Source: Xenorhabdus miraniensis
GTDB taxonomy: Bacteria > Pseudomonadota > Gammaproteobacteria > Enterobacterales > Enterobacteriaceae
Assembly: GCF_002632615.1 (NCBI RefSeq)
Contig: NZ_NITZ01000021.1
Span: forward strand, 1-64,000
DNA length: 64,000 nt
Direction: 5' to 3'
In this document: piece after piece, positions 36,817 to 44,779 of the stretch
How positions within the stretch are numbered: position 1 is the stretch's first letter
Layout: each line of letters opens with the position of its first letter
Program-made: the position numbers and the translations under genes
Notes under the pieces: generated by a model
Databases searched by the model: none
What the model was told of the DNA's origin: nothing
The model's input: only the letters and a program-made list of their open reading frames with translations

Positions 36817-38064
36817 CTATAAAAGCTTTGAATATATTTTATAATTATAGACTTTTATTATTCTGTGCAAACAAATTATAAAAGAGTTTATAACTATTAG
36901 CCAAGTTAATGTAAATGCATTTATATTAATAAATGAGAGGGTGATTAATAAAGATATGGTGTAGAATAGAAGCCCTATATATATACTGTTATTAAAGTCT
37001 TGCTTTTTTCCATAAACAACTAAAACACAGTTACCCAAAAAGTAAGAAATAGTATTAGTAAACAATGTTAAGAATAATATTGAAAAAATAAGGAATGCTG
37101 GTGCCATATTTTCACCAGCAAACATTATAATAAAGTGTTCTCCTAAAAAATATGAGGCCAAGTATATGAATAGATATAAAGGAATAAAATATTTTATTAT
37201 ATTTAGGGCTATGGTGTATTTTTTATTTCTGACAATATGTGGATAAATTACTTGATTTAACATGTTGACTGGCATTATTAATAGAGAGATTAATTTCTCA
37301 GCTAAATCATAATATGCAACCTGCGTGAAGCCCACATAGTTACCTAATATATAAGCGTTCACTCTTATTATTATAGTGCCAACTGCTCTGGATAATAAAA
37401 ATGAATATGATTCAGTAACATATGTCCAAAAGGTCTTTAGTGAAACTTTAGTAAATTCAATTTTAAATTTATATTTAATCATGAAATATGATTGAATGCC
37501 ATTCATTATTGATGAAGTAACCAGCCCTAATGGAAAAGCGTAAAATCCTAATCTTGTATTAGTCCCTATAAAAACAAAACCTAACAAGACTATCTTTGAT
37601 ACTAAGTTTATAATAGCCGCTAGTTTTATTTCTTCGAGCCCTTGAAATAACCATTGTGAGAACAATACGTCACCAATTAAGATAAAATATAATAGTATGG
37701 ATAAATTTATATTTTCTCTGAGGTTGTGATTATAAAAAACGAATATTAAAAAAATAAAAAAACAACAAATCATTAATATTAGTTTTATTGCACATATGTT
37801 AGTGTATGCTTCATTTAATTTATTTATTTCATACCTATTTTCTGATGCTAACTTTGTTCCATATATGTTGAATCCAAAGTCTATGATTATTGCAAATATC
37901 ATTACTATAGATTGTATAAAAATAATCAGTCCATATTGTTCTAGGTTAAATTTTCTAATAAGATATGGATAATATATAAAAGGAATTAAAAGGGTTAGAA
38001 TCTGTATAAAGGAAAGATATGAGAAGTTTTTTATAATTGTTAAGTTTGATCCTATTCTAAACAT
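36817..38064 (-). CDS. wzx: O-antigen flippase
   Basis: A 415-residue polytopic membrane protein of the polysaccharide exporter (MATE-like) superfamily with about 12 hydrophobic segments. It presumably flips undecaprenyl-diphosphate-linked O-units to the periplasm for Wzy. The N-terminal text SFLQI-like (here YLSFIQILTLLIPFIYYPYL) and RKFNLEQYGLIIF is typical of Wzx. It lies 68 bases after the SerK-like gene and ten bases before licD. The very AT-rich codon use is shared with its neighbours. Confidence 0.88.
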   Translation of the reverse strand: MFRIGSNLTIIKNFSYLSFIQILTLLIPFIYYPYLIRKFNLEQYGLIIFIQSIVMIFAIIIDFGFNIYGTKLASENRYEINKLNEAYTNICAIKLILMICCFFIFLIFVFYNHNLRENINLSILLYFILIGDVLFSQWLFQGLEEIKLAAIINLVSKIVLLGFVFIGTNTRLGFYAFPLGLVTSSIMNGIQSYFMIKYKFKIEFTKVSLKTFWTYVTESYSFLLSRAVGTIIIRVNAYILGNYVGFTQVAYYDLAEKLISLLIMPVNMLNQVIYPHIVRNKKYTIALNIIKYFIPLYLFIYLASYFLGEHFIIMFAGENMAPAFLIFSILFLTLFTNTISYFLGNCVLVVYGKKQDFNNSIYIGLLFYTISLLITLSFININAFTLTWLIVINSFIICLHRIIKVYNYKIYSKLL

Positions 38065-38132
38065 ATTTTCAATGAGTTATAGTTAATTGGCATAATTTTA
38101 TAGGTAATTACTAATGTAATCACTTCATTTAA

Positions 38133-38531
38133 TTAATATAAAAAAGACAGTGGTATCTCTATTTCTTTTGGATATGGTGTAATAAGATGTTTTGTCGTCT
38201 TATGAGGAAACATCTTTTTTTGTGAGATATATTCTAATACTATATCCTTATTGATAATGAATTCATTGCGCCATGATGTAACTTGGACATTCTTACTATT
38301 ATAAGATAGTAATATTGCAGGAACTCGTTTTAATCCTAAGCGTTTTGCTACTTCATAGCGATGATGTCCATCCATAATAGCGAATGTATTACATTCAAGA
38401 AGAAGAGGAACTCTCCATAGTTCCTCTTTTTTTATTTTGTCCTCAAGCCAATTAACTCGTTCTTGGATATGCTCTTCTGTTACTTGAATAACATCAGTAT
38501 TGATGAGTTCTAATCTATACACAGATAGCAT
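38133..38531 (-). CDS. ParB/SerK-fold protein, putative free-serine kinase
   Basis: A 132-residue protein with a ParB-type core. The text IMDGHHRYEVAKRLGLKRVP, the early Glu in VTEEHI, and the C-terminal KTTKHLITPYPKEIEIPLSFL resemble archaeal SerK (ADP-dependent serine kinase) and staphylococcal SbnI, which phosphorylate free serine with a ParB-like fold. It is shorter than SerK because the middle segment is missing. No DNA-partition context exists here: it lies seven bases after the LicC/CobD-like fusion and upstream of wzx. The proposed product is O-phosphoserine, the expected substrate of the CobD-like domain next door. Family resemblance is from memory; kinase activity is inference. Confidence 0.65.
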   Translation of the reverse strand: MLSVYRLELINTDVIQVTEEHIQERVNWLEDKIKKEELWRVPLLLECNTFAIMDGHHRYEVAKRLGLKRVPAILLSYNSKNVQVTSWRNEFIINKDIVLEYISQKKMFPHKTTKHLITPYPKEIEIPLSFLY

Positions 38532-38538
38532 CCTTTCA

Positions 38539-40335
38539 CTATTTTAGTTCTTTAAGGCAATCAATAAGATATTGATTATCATAAGAATTTCTGACTGCTA
38601 GTCTAATGTAATTTTTATTGTCAAAACCTTTTTTACCAGAACAATCTTTAGCTAAGATATTATATTTATTACATAAAGTAGAAATAATTTCATGTGATTT
38701 ACTTTCTAACACTTCACATAAGATATAGTTAGCTTGAGATCTTATAGGTCGTAGGAATGATATTTGTGATAATTGCTCTAACAAAGTATTTCTTTCTTTA
38801 ATAATATTAGAACAAGCTTGCTGATAGGCTTTTTCATATTTGCCGATTATTTGGAGGAAAAACTCACCAAGCGAATTAATATTCCATACCGGAATGTCTT
38901 TCTTAATATTGCTTATTAAGGTGGTGTTGGATGACGCAATAACACCTAAGCGAATTCCTGGTACTCCATAACTTTTACTGATGCTTTTGATTACAATAAG
39001 TCCTTCGTAGCTATTTAATAGTTTTTCTGAAAGAAGACTGGATTGTAGGCCGTCTTCTGCAAAATCAACAAAGGATTCATCCACAATCAATGTCTTTTGT
39101 TCTTTTTTGAACCACTTAATGAGTTCTAGGACGTCTGAATGTGAAATATAATTACCGGAGGGATTATCTGGATTAATTAATATAACACCTTCTGATTTTT
39201 GTGCTAATTTAATTATATCTTGCTTATTATATTGAAAGTTTTTGTTGGAAATTTTTTCTAATATAACATTATTAAATCTAGTTGAGTATTCTTCAAAAGT
39301 AGGTGTAAATAATCCTAATTTTATGTCTAATTCGTCGGCAAGTTTATCAATTAGTTCAGCGGCACCATTGCCGACAGCAATTTGATCTGGATTACATTTA
39401 AATAACTTAGCTGCAAGTAATGATTGTACATTAGCTCCTGAAGGGTATTCTCGAATAAGGGTATCAAAAGAGTTTTTCATCTCTCCTATAAAAGTATCAT
39501 TAGGGAAGTAAGGATTTACTAGATAACAAAAGTCAATAATGTCATTATAGCGCCAGTATCCACCATATCGCTTGCTAAGTAGATTTAATTTTTTATTACT
39601 AGGCGAAAAAATAATTTCGGCATTGTCTAGATCTTGAATGTCATCAATTTCATACCACTTTTCATTATTAAGCGGTAAGGCTTTTAATTCTTGAGTGTCT
39701 AAAAGAGTTATTACTCTTAATACTTGTTCATAATATTCATTTTGACCTAATGCTTTTGAATAGGCCTCTAAAAATGGAACGTAGGTATTGGAAAGAAACT
39801 CTTTAGAGAATTTATATATATTAACTGTTTTATAATATTTTGGGGTTTTATTAAAGTCGAAATCTTTTTTAGGTACAAAATTTATAATGTCAAATGTTTC
39901 ATTGATTTCAACTACTGTGCCGTCCATCCAAGGTTGATATTTATCTACTACGGCTAAATTAGGAAATTTATTGGATATTAAATTATCAAGAATATTTTTT
40001 TCATATATCAAATCACTTTCTAAAAGAATGGTGTCATCTTCAACTAATTTATCTTTGGCTAAATATATTGAATATATATTATTTGTTTTGTCATAAATAT
40101 TATTCTCTATATATATTATTTCTATGCCATTATATTCTTTACCTAAAAAACTTATTAGCTTATCTTTGTGATAGCCTACTATAATGATAAATCTACTTAT
40201 ATCAAATTTTGATAGTATTTCTAGGCTTCTTTCGATTAAAGTTAAGTTATGTACTTCAACCATACATTTAGTTTTATCTTTAGTATGTTTGCCTAAGCGA
40301 TTACCCATGCCTGCTGCTGGAATGACAACTTGCAT
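38539..40335 (-). CDS. Fusion: LicC-like cytidylyltransferase + CobD-like PLP enzyme
   Basis: A 598-residue two-domain protein. Residues 1 to ~240 form a sugar-nucleotidyltransferase-type domain with VVIPAAGMGNRLGKHTKDKTK and LLESDLIYE, as in LicC (CTP:phosphocholine cytidylyltransferase). Residues ~255-598 form a fold-type-I PLP enzyme: GGYWRYNDIIDF, NPDNPSGNYI, LIVDESFVDFA, and the PLP lysine in IKSISKSYGVPGIRLG. The following VWNINSLGEFF resembles CobD (threonine-phosphate decarboxylase) more than HisC. A decarboxylase making phosphoethanolamine from phosphoserine, followed by CDP activation, would fit the SerK-like and LicD neighbours; aminotransferase action is the alternative. Its ATG overlaps the upstream stop by one base (TAATG). 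Confidence 0.8.
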   Translation of the reverse strand: MQVVIPAAGMGNRLGKHTKDKTKCMVEVHNLTLIERSLEILSKFDISRFIIIVGYHKDKLISFLGKEYNGIEIIYIENNIYDKTNNIYSIYLAKDKLVEDDTILLESDLIYEKNILDNLISNKFPNLAVVDKYQPWMDGTVVEINETFDIINFVPKKDFDFNKTPKYYKTVNIYKFSKEFLSNTYVPFLEAYSKALGQNEYYEQVLRVITLLDTQELKALPLNNEKWYEIDDIQDLDNAEIIFSPSNKKLNLLSKRYGGYWRYNDIIDFCYLVNPYFPNDTFIGEMKNSFDTLIREYPSGANVQSLLAAKLFKCNPDQIAVGNGAAELIDKLADELDIKLGLFTPTFEEYSTRFNNVILEKISNKNFQYNKQDIIKLAQKSEGVILINPDNPSGNYISHSDVLELIKWFKKEQKTLIVDESFVDFAEDGLQSSLLSEKLLNSYEGLIVIKSISKSYGVPGIRLGVIASSNTTLISNIKKDIPVWNINSLGEFFLQIIGKYEKAYQQACSNIIKERNTLLEQLSQISFLRPIRSQANYILCEVLESKSHEIISTLCNKYNILAKDCSGKKGFDNKNYIRLAVRNSYDNQYLIDCLKELK

Positions 40336-41318
40336 TATATTTCCTTTTTAATAGTCTGATACCAAGCTAAGATTTTTGATATATTAGGTAGTTCTAAATT
40401 ACAGTCTTGCGCTATGTCATTGATGCATTTTAACCCAATTCCGAAATCTTCGGTAAAGTATCTGGAGTTAATATCTGGTATATACTTATTACCAATTTTT
40501 ATCATGGGAGTCATGATATTTTTGAATGCATCAATACCTCTTATTTTCTTTGTTAGCTCTTTATAATCATAAACTGAATAGTGTTCACAGATTGTTTTGT
40601 GCAAATGAGGTATTCCTTTGTATTTGAATATACTACTCATTTCCTCGTCCATAGCGATTAATAGTTTTGAGGAAAAATCATCCCATTGCTCATAGAAAAG
40701 GATTTCATTTTTATGAGATAAACTATCTTTAAATATACTATATAATCTAGATGTATGCAGTAATGGATTAGAATTTGATAAGGTGTTCTGATAATGACTT
40801 TCAAGTAAGTTAGTAGAAATGTTGAAAATTGATTCTAGATTTTCTTTTGTTTTTTTCTGATTTTTTTGTATATAGAGAAAGAGAGTGTCTTTTTGACTTG
40901 TTATATTTACTTCTTTCCCATAATTAATGATTCTTGATATATATGGAACCCTTTGAAGTGAGCCATAGTTGAATTTGTTGAAATAGGTGTCCTTTTTTAG
41001 TAGCATTTCAAAACCTCCATAACCAGGTATTGCTATAATGTTAGTTGGTTTTATTTTATTTTCTTTTACTAATTCAATAGCTTTTTCACGGTATAATAAA
41101 GGTAATGTTATAAATATAAAATCAGGAGTAAAGTCTATTGTATCAGACCAAGATAAGACGGTGAAGTTAATTGACTTTTCGTCATGGCAAGATAAGAAAT
41201 CATTCCAGAGTGATTTATCACGTACTATAATAAATGTTTTAATATTCTTAGATATATTAAAGGCAATGGCATGACCAATATTTCCACCGCCTATGATTAG
41301 AGCTGTACTATCTTTCAT
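40335..41318 (-). CDS. Opine dehydrogenase family protein
   Basis: A 327-residue NAD(P)-dependent enzyme with an N-terminal Rossmann motif ALIIGGGNIGHAIAF and a C-terminal helical domain with SNSNPLLHTSRLYSIF, which matches the N-P-x-x-H region of octopine/nopaline dehydrogenases (probable catalytic His). Such enzymes reductively join an amino compound and a 2-oxo acid. It is the first gene after the JUMPstart element and is coupled to the LicC/CobD-like fusion by a one-base overlap. A plausible product is an N-(1-carboxyethyl) derivative of ethanolamine phosphate or of an amino acid that decorates the O-antigen; the substrate cannot be read from sequence. Confidence 0.75.
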   Translation of the reverse strand: MKDSTALIIGGGNIGHAIAFNISKNIKTFIIVRDKSLWNDFLSCHDEKSINFTVLSWSDTIDFTPDFIFITLPLLYREKAIELVKENKIKPTNIIAIPGYGGFEMLLKKDTYFNKFNYGSLQRVPYISRIINYGKEVNITSQKDTLFLYIQKNQKKTKENLESIFNISTNLLESHYQNTLSNSNPLLHTSRLYSIFKDSLSHKNEILFYEQWDDFSSKLLIAMDEEMSSIFKYKGIPHLHKTICEHYSVYDYKELTKKIRGIDAFKNIMTPMIKIGNKYIPDINSRYFTEDFGIGLKCINDIAQDCNLELPNISKILAWYQTIKKEI

Positions 41319-41805
41319 AAAGATTAATTCGTTGTATATATTTATATTGATATTTTTTTAATATATCGTATTTATTTAGGTAAAGTGTTTTTCTATAAAT
41401 TGATATAGAGAATATTATTTACGTTTTTTACTTATTTTATAGAAAAATACTTTTTTAAGTCAGAAAATATGATATACACGATGTATAAATGCTAGTGGCA
41501 GAAGTGGTTTTTTAGATATTTAAGCATTTTTTATAGAGTATAAATTATTTCGGTCTGGAATAGTATTTTATTTAGCAAAAGCTACCGCACTAGGTTACGG
41601 CTCCCAGAGTGCCTGCCATATGTAGCAAATTTCACTTATCCAATTAATATAAAAGGTTTTTTTCATTTAACAAAAACTATCATATCAATGATTTGTGTTA
41701 AGCAGCGACGAGGTTAGTCCCTCACCGCTTTTTGGTCAAGTAGAATAGCTTTTTTTCTTTAATTGTTACATTTTGTAACTAACTAAATTTCAAAACGAAA
41801 GCTTC
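41319..41805. other. Promoter region of the O-antigen operon
   Basis: About 490 bases between the opine dehydrogenase gene and cpxA. It contains the JUMPstart/ops element at about 41578-41619 and, left of it, about 260 bases of very AT-rich leader. No open frame could be supported. A promoter is expected between 41620 and 41800, but no -10/-35 pair was confidently picked. Confidence 0.55.
41578..41619 (-). promoter_or_regulatory. JUMPstart element with ops core (RfaH recruitment site)
   Basis: Read leftward the sequence is GGCACTCTGGGAGCCGTAAC, then CTAGTGCGGTAGC. This matches the JUMPstart pattern (GGCTCTGGTAGCTGTAAAGC, then the ops core GCGGTAGC) found upstream of enteric surface-polysaccharide operons. 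The ops core lies at 41581-41588. RfaH binding there allows transcription through long AT-rich operons, here up to about 17 kb to wbuC. Confidence 0.82.
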
Positions 41806-43182
41806 CTATCTCCCATGCAACGGCAACCAAATCACCAATCGCAATCCGCCCAAAGGACTATCTTCTGCTTTCACCCAACCACGATGTTGACTCACTGCCG
41901 TTTCAACAATCGCCAATCCCAACCCAGTTCCTCCAGACTCTCTATCTCTGGCCTCATCCGTCCGATAAAACGGCCGGAATATGTGTTCTCGGTCTTCAGG
42001 ACTCACTCCTGGCCCATCGTCATCAACAGTAATCGTTACCCCTTGGCTATCTGCCTTGAATGCAACGGCGATATGATTGCTAGAATAACGCAGTGCATTG
42101 CGGACGATGTTTTCCAATGCGCTGCCGAGCGTTGTCGGGTTGCAGTAAATCATCCAATTACCGGGAGGAGAAACAATATCCAGTGTTTTATTCATCTGTT
42201 CGACTTCGAATTTGGCATTTTCCAGAATGTCATGCCATATATCGTAGGCTTTGATATTTTCGCGCAGTAGTTCGTTTTTATGTTGATTGCGGGAAAGTAC
42301 TAGCAGGTCATTAATCATTCCGTCCAAACGCTGAGTCTCTGTCTCGATGCGCTCCAGTTCTTTGCTTTCACCGTGGCGGCGGCGCAGTAGGGCAGTCGCC
42401 AATTGTAAGCGGGTAAGTGGCGTTCGCAGTTCGTGGGAGATATCGGAAATCAGCCGTTGTTGAGCGGTCACCATTCTTTCCAGTGCACTAATCATCTGGT
42501 TGAAGCTACTGCCCGCAGCCAAAAACTCTTGTGGGCCGGATTCCAGCTCAGGGTGTTGCCGTAAGTTTCCTTTTGCGACTTCATCTGCTGCATTTTTTAA
42601 TTTACGGGCGGGTTTTGCCAAACTCCACGCCAGCCATAGTAGTAATGGGGCACTGATTAACATGGTTGCCGCAGGAAGTAAGAACGGCCGGTCAAACATT
42701 AAGTTAATAAAGTCTGATTGCGGACTGCCCGCAGGCCTAACGAGGTAAAGCTGGTAATGATCTCCCCCATCCCGGATAGAGAAAGGGCCAAGGATTTCGG
42801 AGCGACCATATTTTTTCTTTTTAGGATGATCTGCGTTATCGGATTGTCCGATAAAGTTACGGACAACTTGTATCTGACGAGCTGGCGTATCAATGTCAAT
42901 GATGCGTCCTTCACTGGTGACAAGGAGCAGGCGTTGACCCGGTGGCGTCAATTGAACGAGCGCGCGATCTAACCGTAGCCACCAGAATAGATCATTGGTC
43001 GGGTAGCGTATTAGTTCTTCTTCTATCTGCTTTGCCAGATTTTTTCCTTGCTGATACTCACTGTCCAGAAGTGGGGTCAATTGCCGTGAATCCAGTTTGG
43101 GGGCCATTAAGGCCACCATCAGGACAAGTGCAAGAGTGAACCAGAAAATGGCGAATATGCGAGCTGTCAGGCTATTTATCAT
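41806..43182 (-). CDS. cpxA: Envelope stress sensor histidine kinase CpxA
   Basis: CpxA senses envelope protein misfolding and phosphorylates CpxR. The order is membrane segment 1 (residues ~7-27), periplasmic sensor (PPGQRLLLVTSEGR), membrane segment 2 (~165-185), HAMP, the H-box SDISHELRTPLTRLQ, and the ATPase domain (ENIVRNALRYS, DDDGPGVSPEDREHIF, GGTGLGLAIVE). ATG 43182 overlaps the cpxR stop (ATGA) and gives 458 residues, as in E. coli (457); an in-frame extension upstream is ignored. It borders the O-antigen locus, as in Proteus and Providencia. Confidence 0.97.
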   Translation of the reverse strand: MINSLTARIFAIFWFTLALVLMVALMAPKLDSRQLTPLLDSEYQQGKNLAKQIEEELIRYPTNDLFWWLRLDRALVQLTPPGQRLLLVTSEGRIIDIDTPARQIQVVRNFIGQSDNADHPKKKKYGRSEILGPFSIRDGGDHYQLYLVRPAGSPQSDFINLMFDRPFLLPAATMLISAPLLLWLAWSLAKPARKLKNAADEVAKGNLRQHPELESGPQEFLAAGSSFNQMISALERMVTAQQRLISDISHELRTPLTRLQLATALLRRRHGESKELERIETETQRLDGMINDLLVLSRNQHKNELLRENIKAYDIWHDILENAKFEVEQMNKTLDIVSPPGNWMIYCNPTTLGSALENIVRNALRYSSNHIAVAFKADSQGVTITVDDDGPGVSPEDREHIFRPFYRTDEARDRESGGTGLGLAIVETAVSQHRGWVKAEDSPLGGLRLVIWLPLHGR

Positions 43183-43871
43183 TTTGCTGAAACCATTAAA
43201 TATCCACGACCACGTAATGTTTTGAACCACGGAAGATCGTCAGTTCGGTTTGGTAATTTACGGCGTAGATTAGAAATGTGCATATCAATGGCGCGATCAA
43301 AAGGTGTTAAGCGTTTTCCTAATACTTCCTGGCTTAAATGTTCACGGGAAACAACTTGTCCCAAGTGTTGCGCTAGTAAATATAGCAGAGTGAACTCTGT
43401 GCCAGTGAGATCCAAAATGGCACCGTCAAAGCTGGCTTCCTGACGCCCCGGGTTGAGTTGTAGTTTATCGATCTCAAGTATCGGTGTTCCAACATCGGCT
43501 TGTTGCTCGCTCCAGTTGGAACGACGCAAAATTGCACGTATACGGGCAACCAGCTCACGGTCATTAAAAGGCTTAGGGAGATAGTCATCAGCTCCCAGTT
43601 CTAATCCCAAAACGCGGTCTAAATCGCTCCCACGTGCCGTTAACATGATAACGGGGGTCTGATGGTATTGCCGTAGCTCTTTAAGCGTCTCAATGCCATT
43701 TTTACGTGGCATCATAATGTCCAGCAATAACAAATCAATTGAAGAATCGATATATTGTAAAGCCTGCTCGCCATCGTAGGCGATCACAACATTGAATCCT
43801 TCCATCTCGAGCAATTCTTTTAATAGCGATGTCAGCTCGCGGTCATCATCAACTAATAAGATTTTATGCAT
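43179..43871 (-). CDS. cpxR: Response regulator CpxR
   Basis: CpxR is an OmpR-type regulator activated by CpxA. The receiver domain shows ILLVDDDRELTSLLKELLE, the phospho-acceptor Asp in LLLLDIMMPRKNG and the Lys in DYLPKPFNDREL. The winged helix includes ELTGTEFTLLYLLAQHLG-like text (LDLTGTEFTLLYLLAQ) and RGRGYLMVSA. ATG 43871 follows GGAGG by eight bases and gives 230 residues. It is divergent from cpxP, with a perfect CpxR box between them. Confidence 0.98.
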   Translation of the reverse strand: MHKILLVDDDRELTSLLKELLEMEGFNVVIAYDGEQALQYIDSSIDLLLLDIMMPRKNGIETLKELRQYHQTPVIMLTARGSDLDRVLGLELGADDYLPKPFNDRELVARIRAILRRSNWSEQQADVGTPILEIDKLQLNPGRQEASFDGAILDLTGTEFTLLYLLAQHLGQVVSREHLSQEVLGKRLTPFDRAIDMHISNLRRKLPNRTDDLPWFKTLRGRGYLMVSAK

Positions 43872-43923
43872 TAATTCTTCCTCCAAGAGCAAAATACGAT
43901 AACAAACTCTGCTATTCCATGAC

Positions 43924-43938
43924 TTTACGTTCTTTTAC
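43924..43938 (-). promoter_or_regulatory. CpxR binding site
   Basis: On the leftward strand the sequence reads GTAAAAGAACGTAAA, an exact match to the CpxR consensus GTAAA-N5-GTAAA. It lies between the divergent cpxRA and cpxP genes and is expected to activate both. Confidence 0.85.
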
Positions 43939-44023
43939 ATGCTCTGACGCTAGTTTGCAGCCGCAGGGTTATAGTTACCCTCACTGAATCGAATGGGTCT
44001 GTTCGAGAAAGCGGGGAATTTTA

Positions 44024-44524
44024 ATGCGTAACATAGCAATATTGGCTTTAGCGTCAATGGCTGTTCTTGGAACAACAGTGGCTTTAGCTGAAACTGCTGA
44101 TACGGATGATGCTCCTGAGACTGCAAGTCCCCCGCCGCATTGTATGCCATATGATCATCAGAGAGATTTTAGTCATTACCGCCATGATGAACATAATTAC
44201 AACTATAGTTATGTCTTTGGTGGAATAACATTAACTGAGCAACAACGTCAGCAGATGTGGGATTTGGTGAAGATGCAGCATCTGCATGAGCAATCGCTGG
44301 TCGATATGCTAATTGAACGCCGGAAGATGTTTGGGCTCCTGATAGCCAAAGATTTTGATGAAGCTGCGGCTCGATCGCAGCTTGAAACAATAGCAAAAAA
44401 GAATGTTGAATTGGGTGTGGAACTTGCGCGTATTCGCAACCAGATGTACCAATTGTTAACGCCAGAGCAAAGAGCGCTATTACAGAAACGTTATGAAAGG
44501 CGTATAGCTCTAGGAATGGACTAA
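44024..44524 (+). CDS. cpxP: Periplasmic Cpx inhibitor CpxP
   Basis: CpxP is a periplasmic chaperone-like protein that dampens CpxA signalling and is degraded with misfolded clients. A signal peptide (residues 1-22, ending VALA) precedes a helical hairpin with the two LTxxQ motifs, LTEQQRQQM and LTPEQRALL. The linker after the signal is His- and Tyr-rich (HQRDFSHYRHDEHNYNYSY), a feature that could bind metal but is not typical of E. coli CpxP. The 166 residues match. It is transcribed from the CpxR-controlled divergent region and ends before an intrinsic terminator. Confidence 0.9.
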   Translation: MRNIAILALASMAVLGTTVALAETADTDDAPETASPPPHCMPYDHQRDFSHYRHDEHNYNYSYVFGGITLTEQQRQQMWDLVKMQHLHEQSLVDMLIERRKMFGLLIAKDFDEAAARSQLETIAKKNVELGVELARIRNQMYQLLTPEQRALLQKRYERRIALGMD

Positions 44525-44599
44525 TTTTTTGCTAGTACTTTGATGCACAAGTAGCATCAATAACGGTTTTCCTTGCCATAGACACCATCCCTGTCTTTC

Positions 44600-44623
44600 A
44601 GCCCCCTTGAGGGGCTTTTTTTT
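44600..44623 (+). terminator. Intrinsic terminator after cpxP
   Basis: AGCCCC (44600-44605) pairs with GGGGCT (44611-44616) and is followed by eight T. It is about 75 bases after the cpxP stop. Confidence 0.88.
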
Positions 44624-44779
44624 GTGTAGAATTTTTAACTCATAACAGTCTCTCTTACCCATTAATCCTCCCAACCTGTTGTTATCTTGACCAATCTTGA
44701 TTATCTTACGCTCTGTCACGCCGTTACTTAAAAAGTCTTGTCGCTGTCATTCCACATCAAGGGGATAAGGATACCCAAC

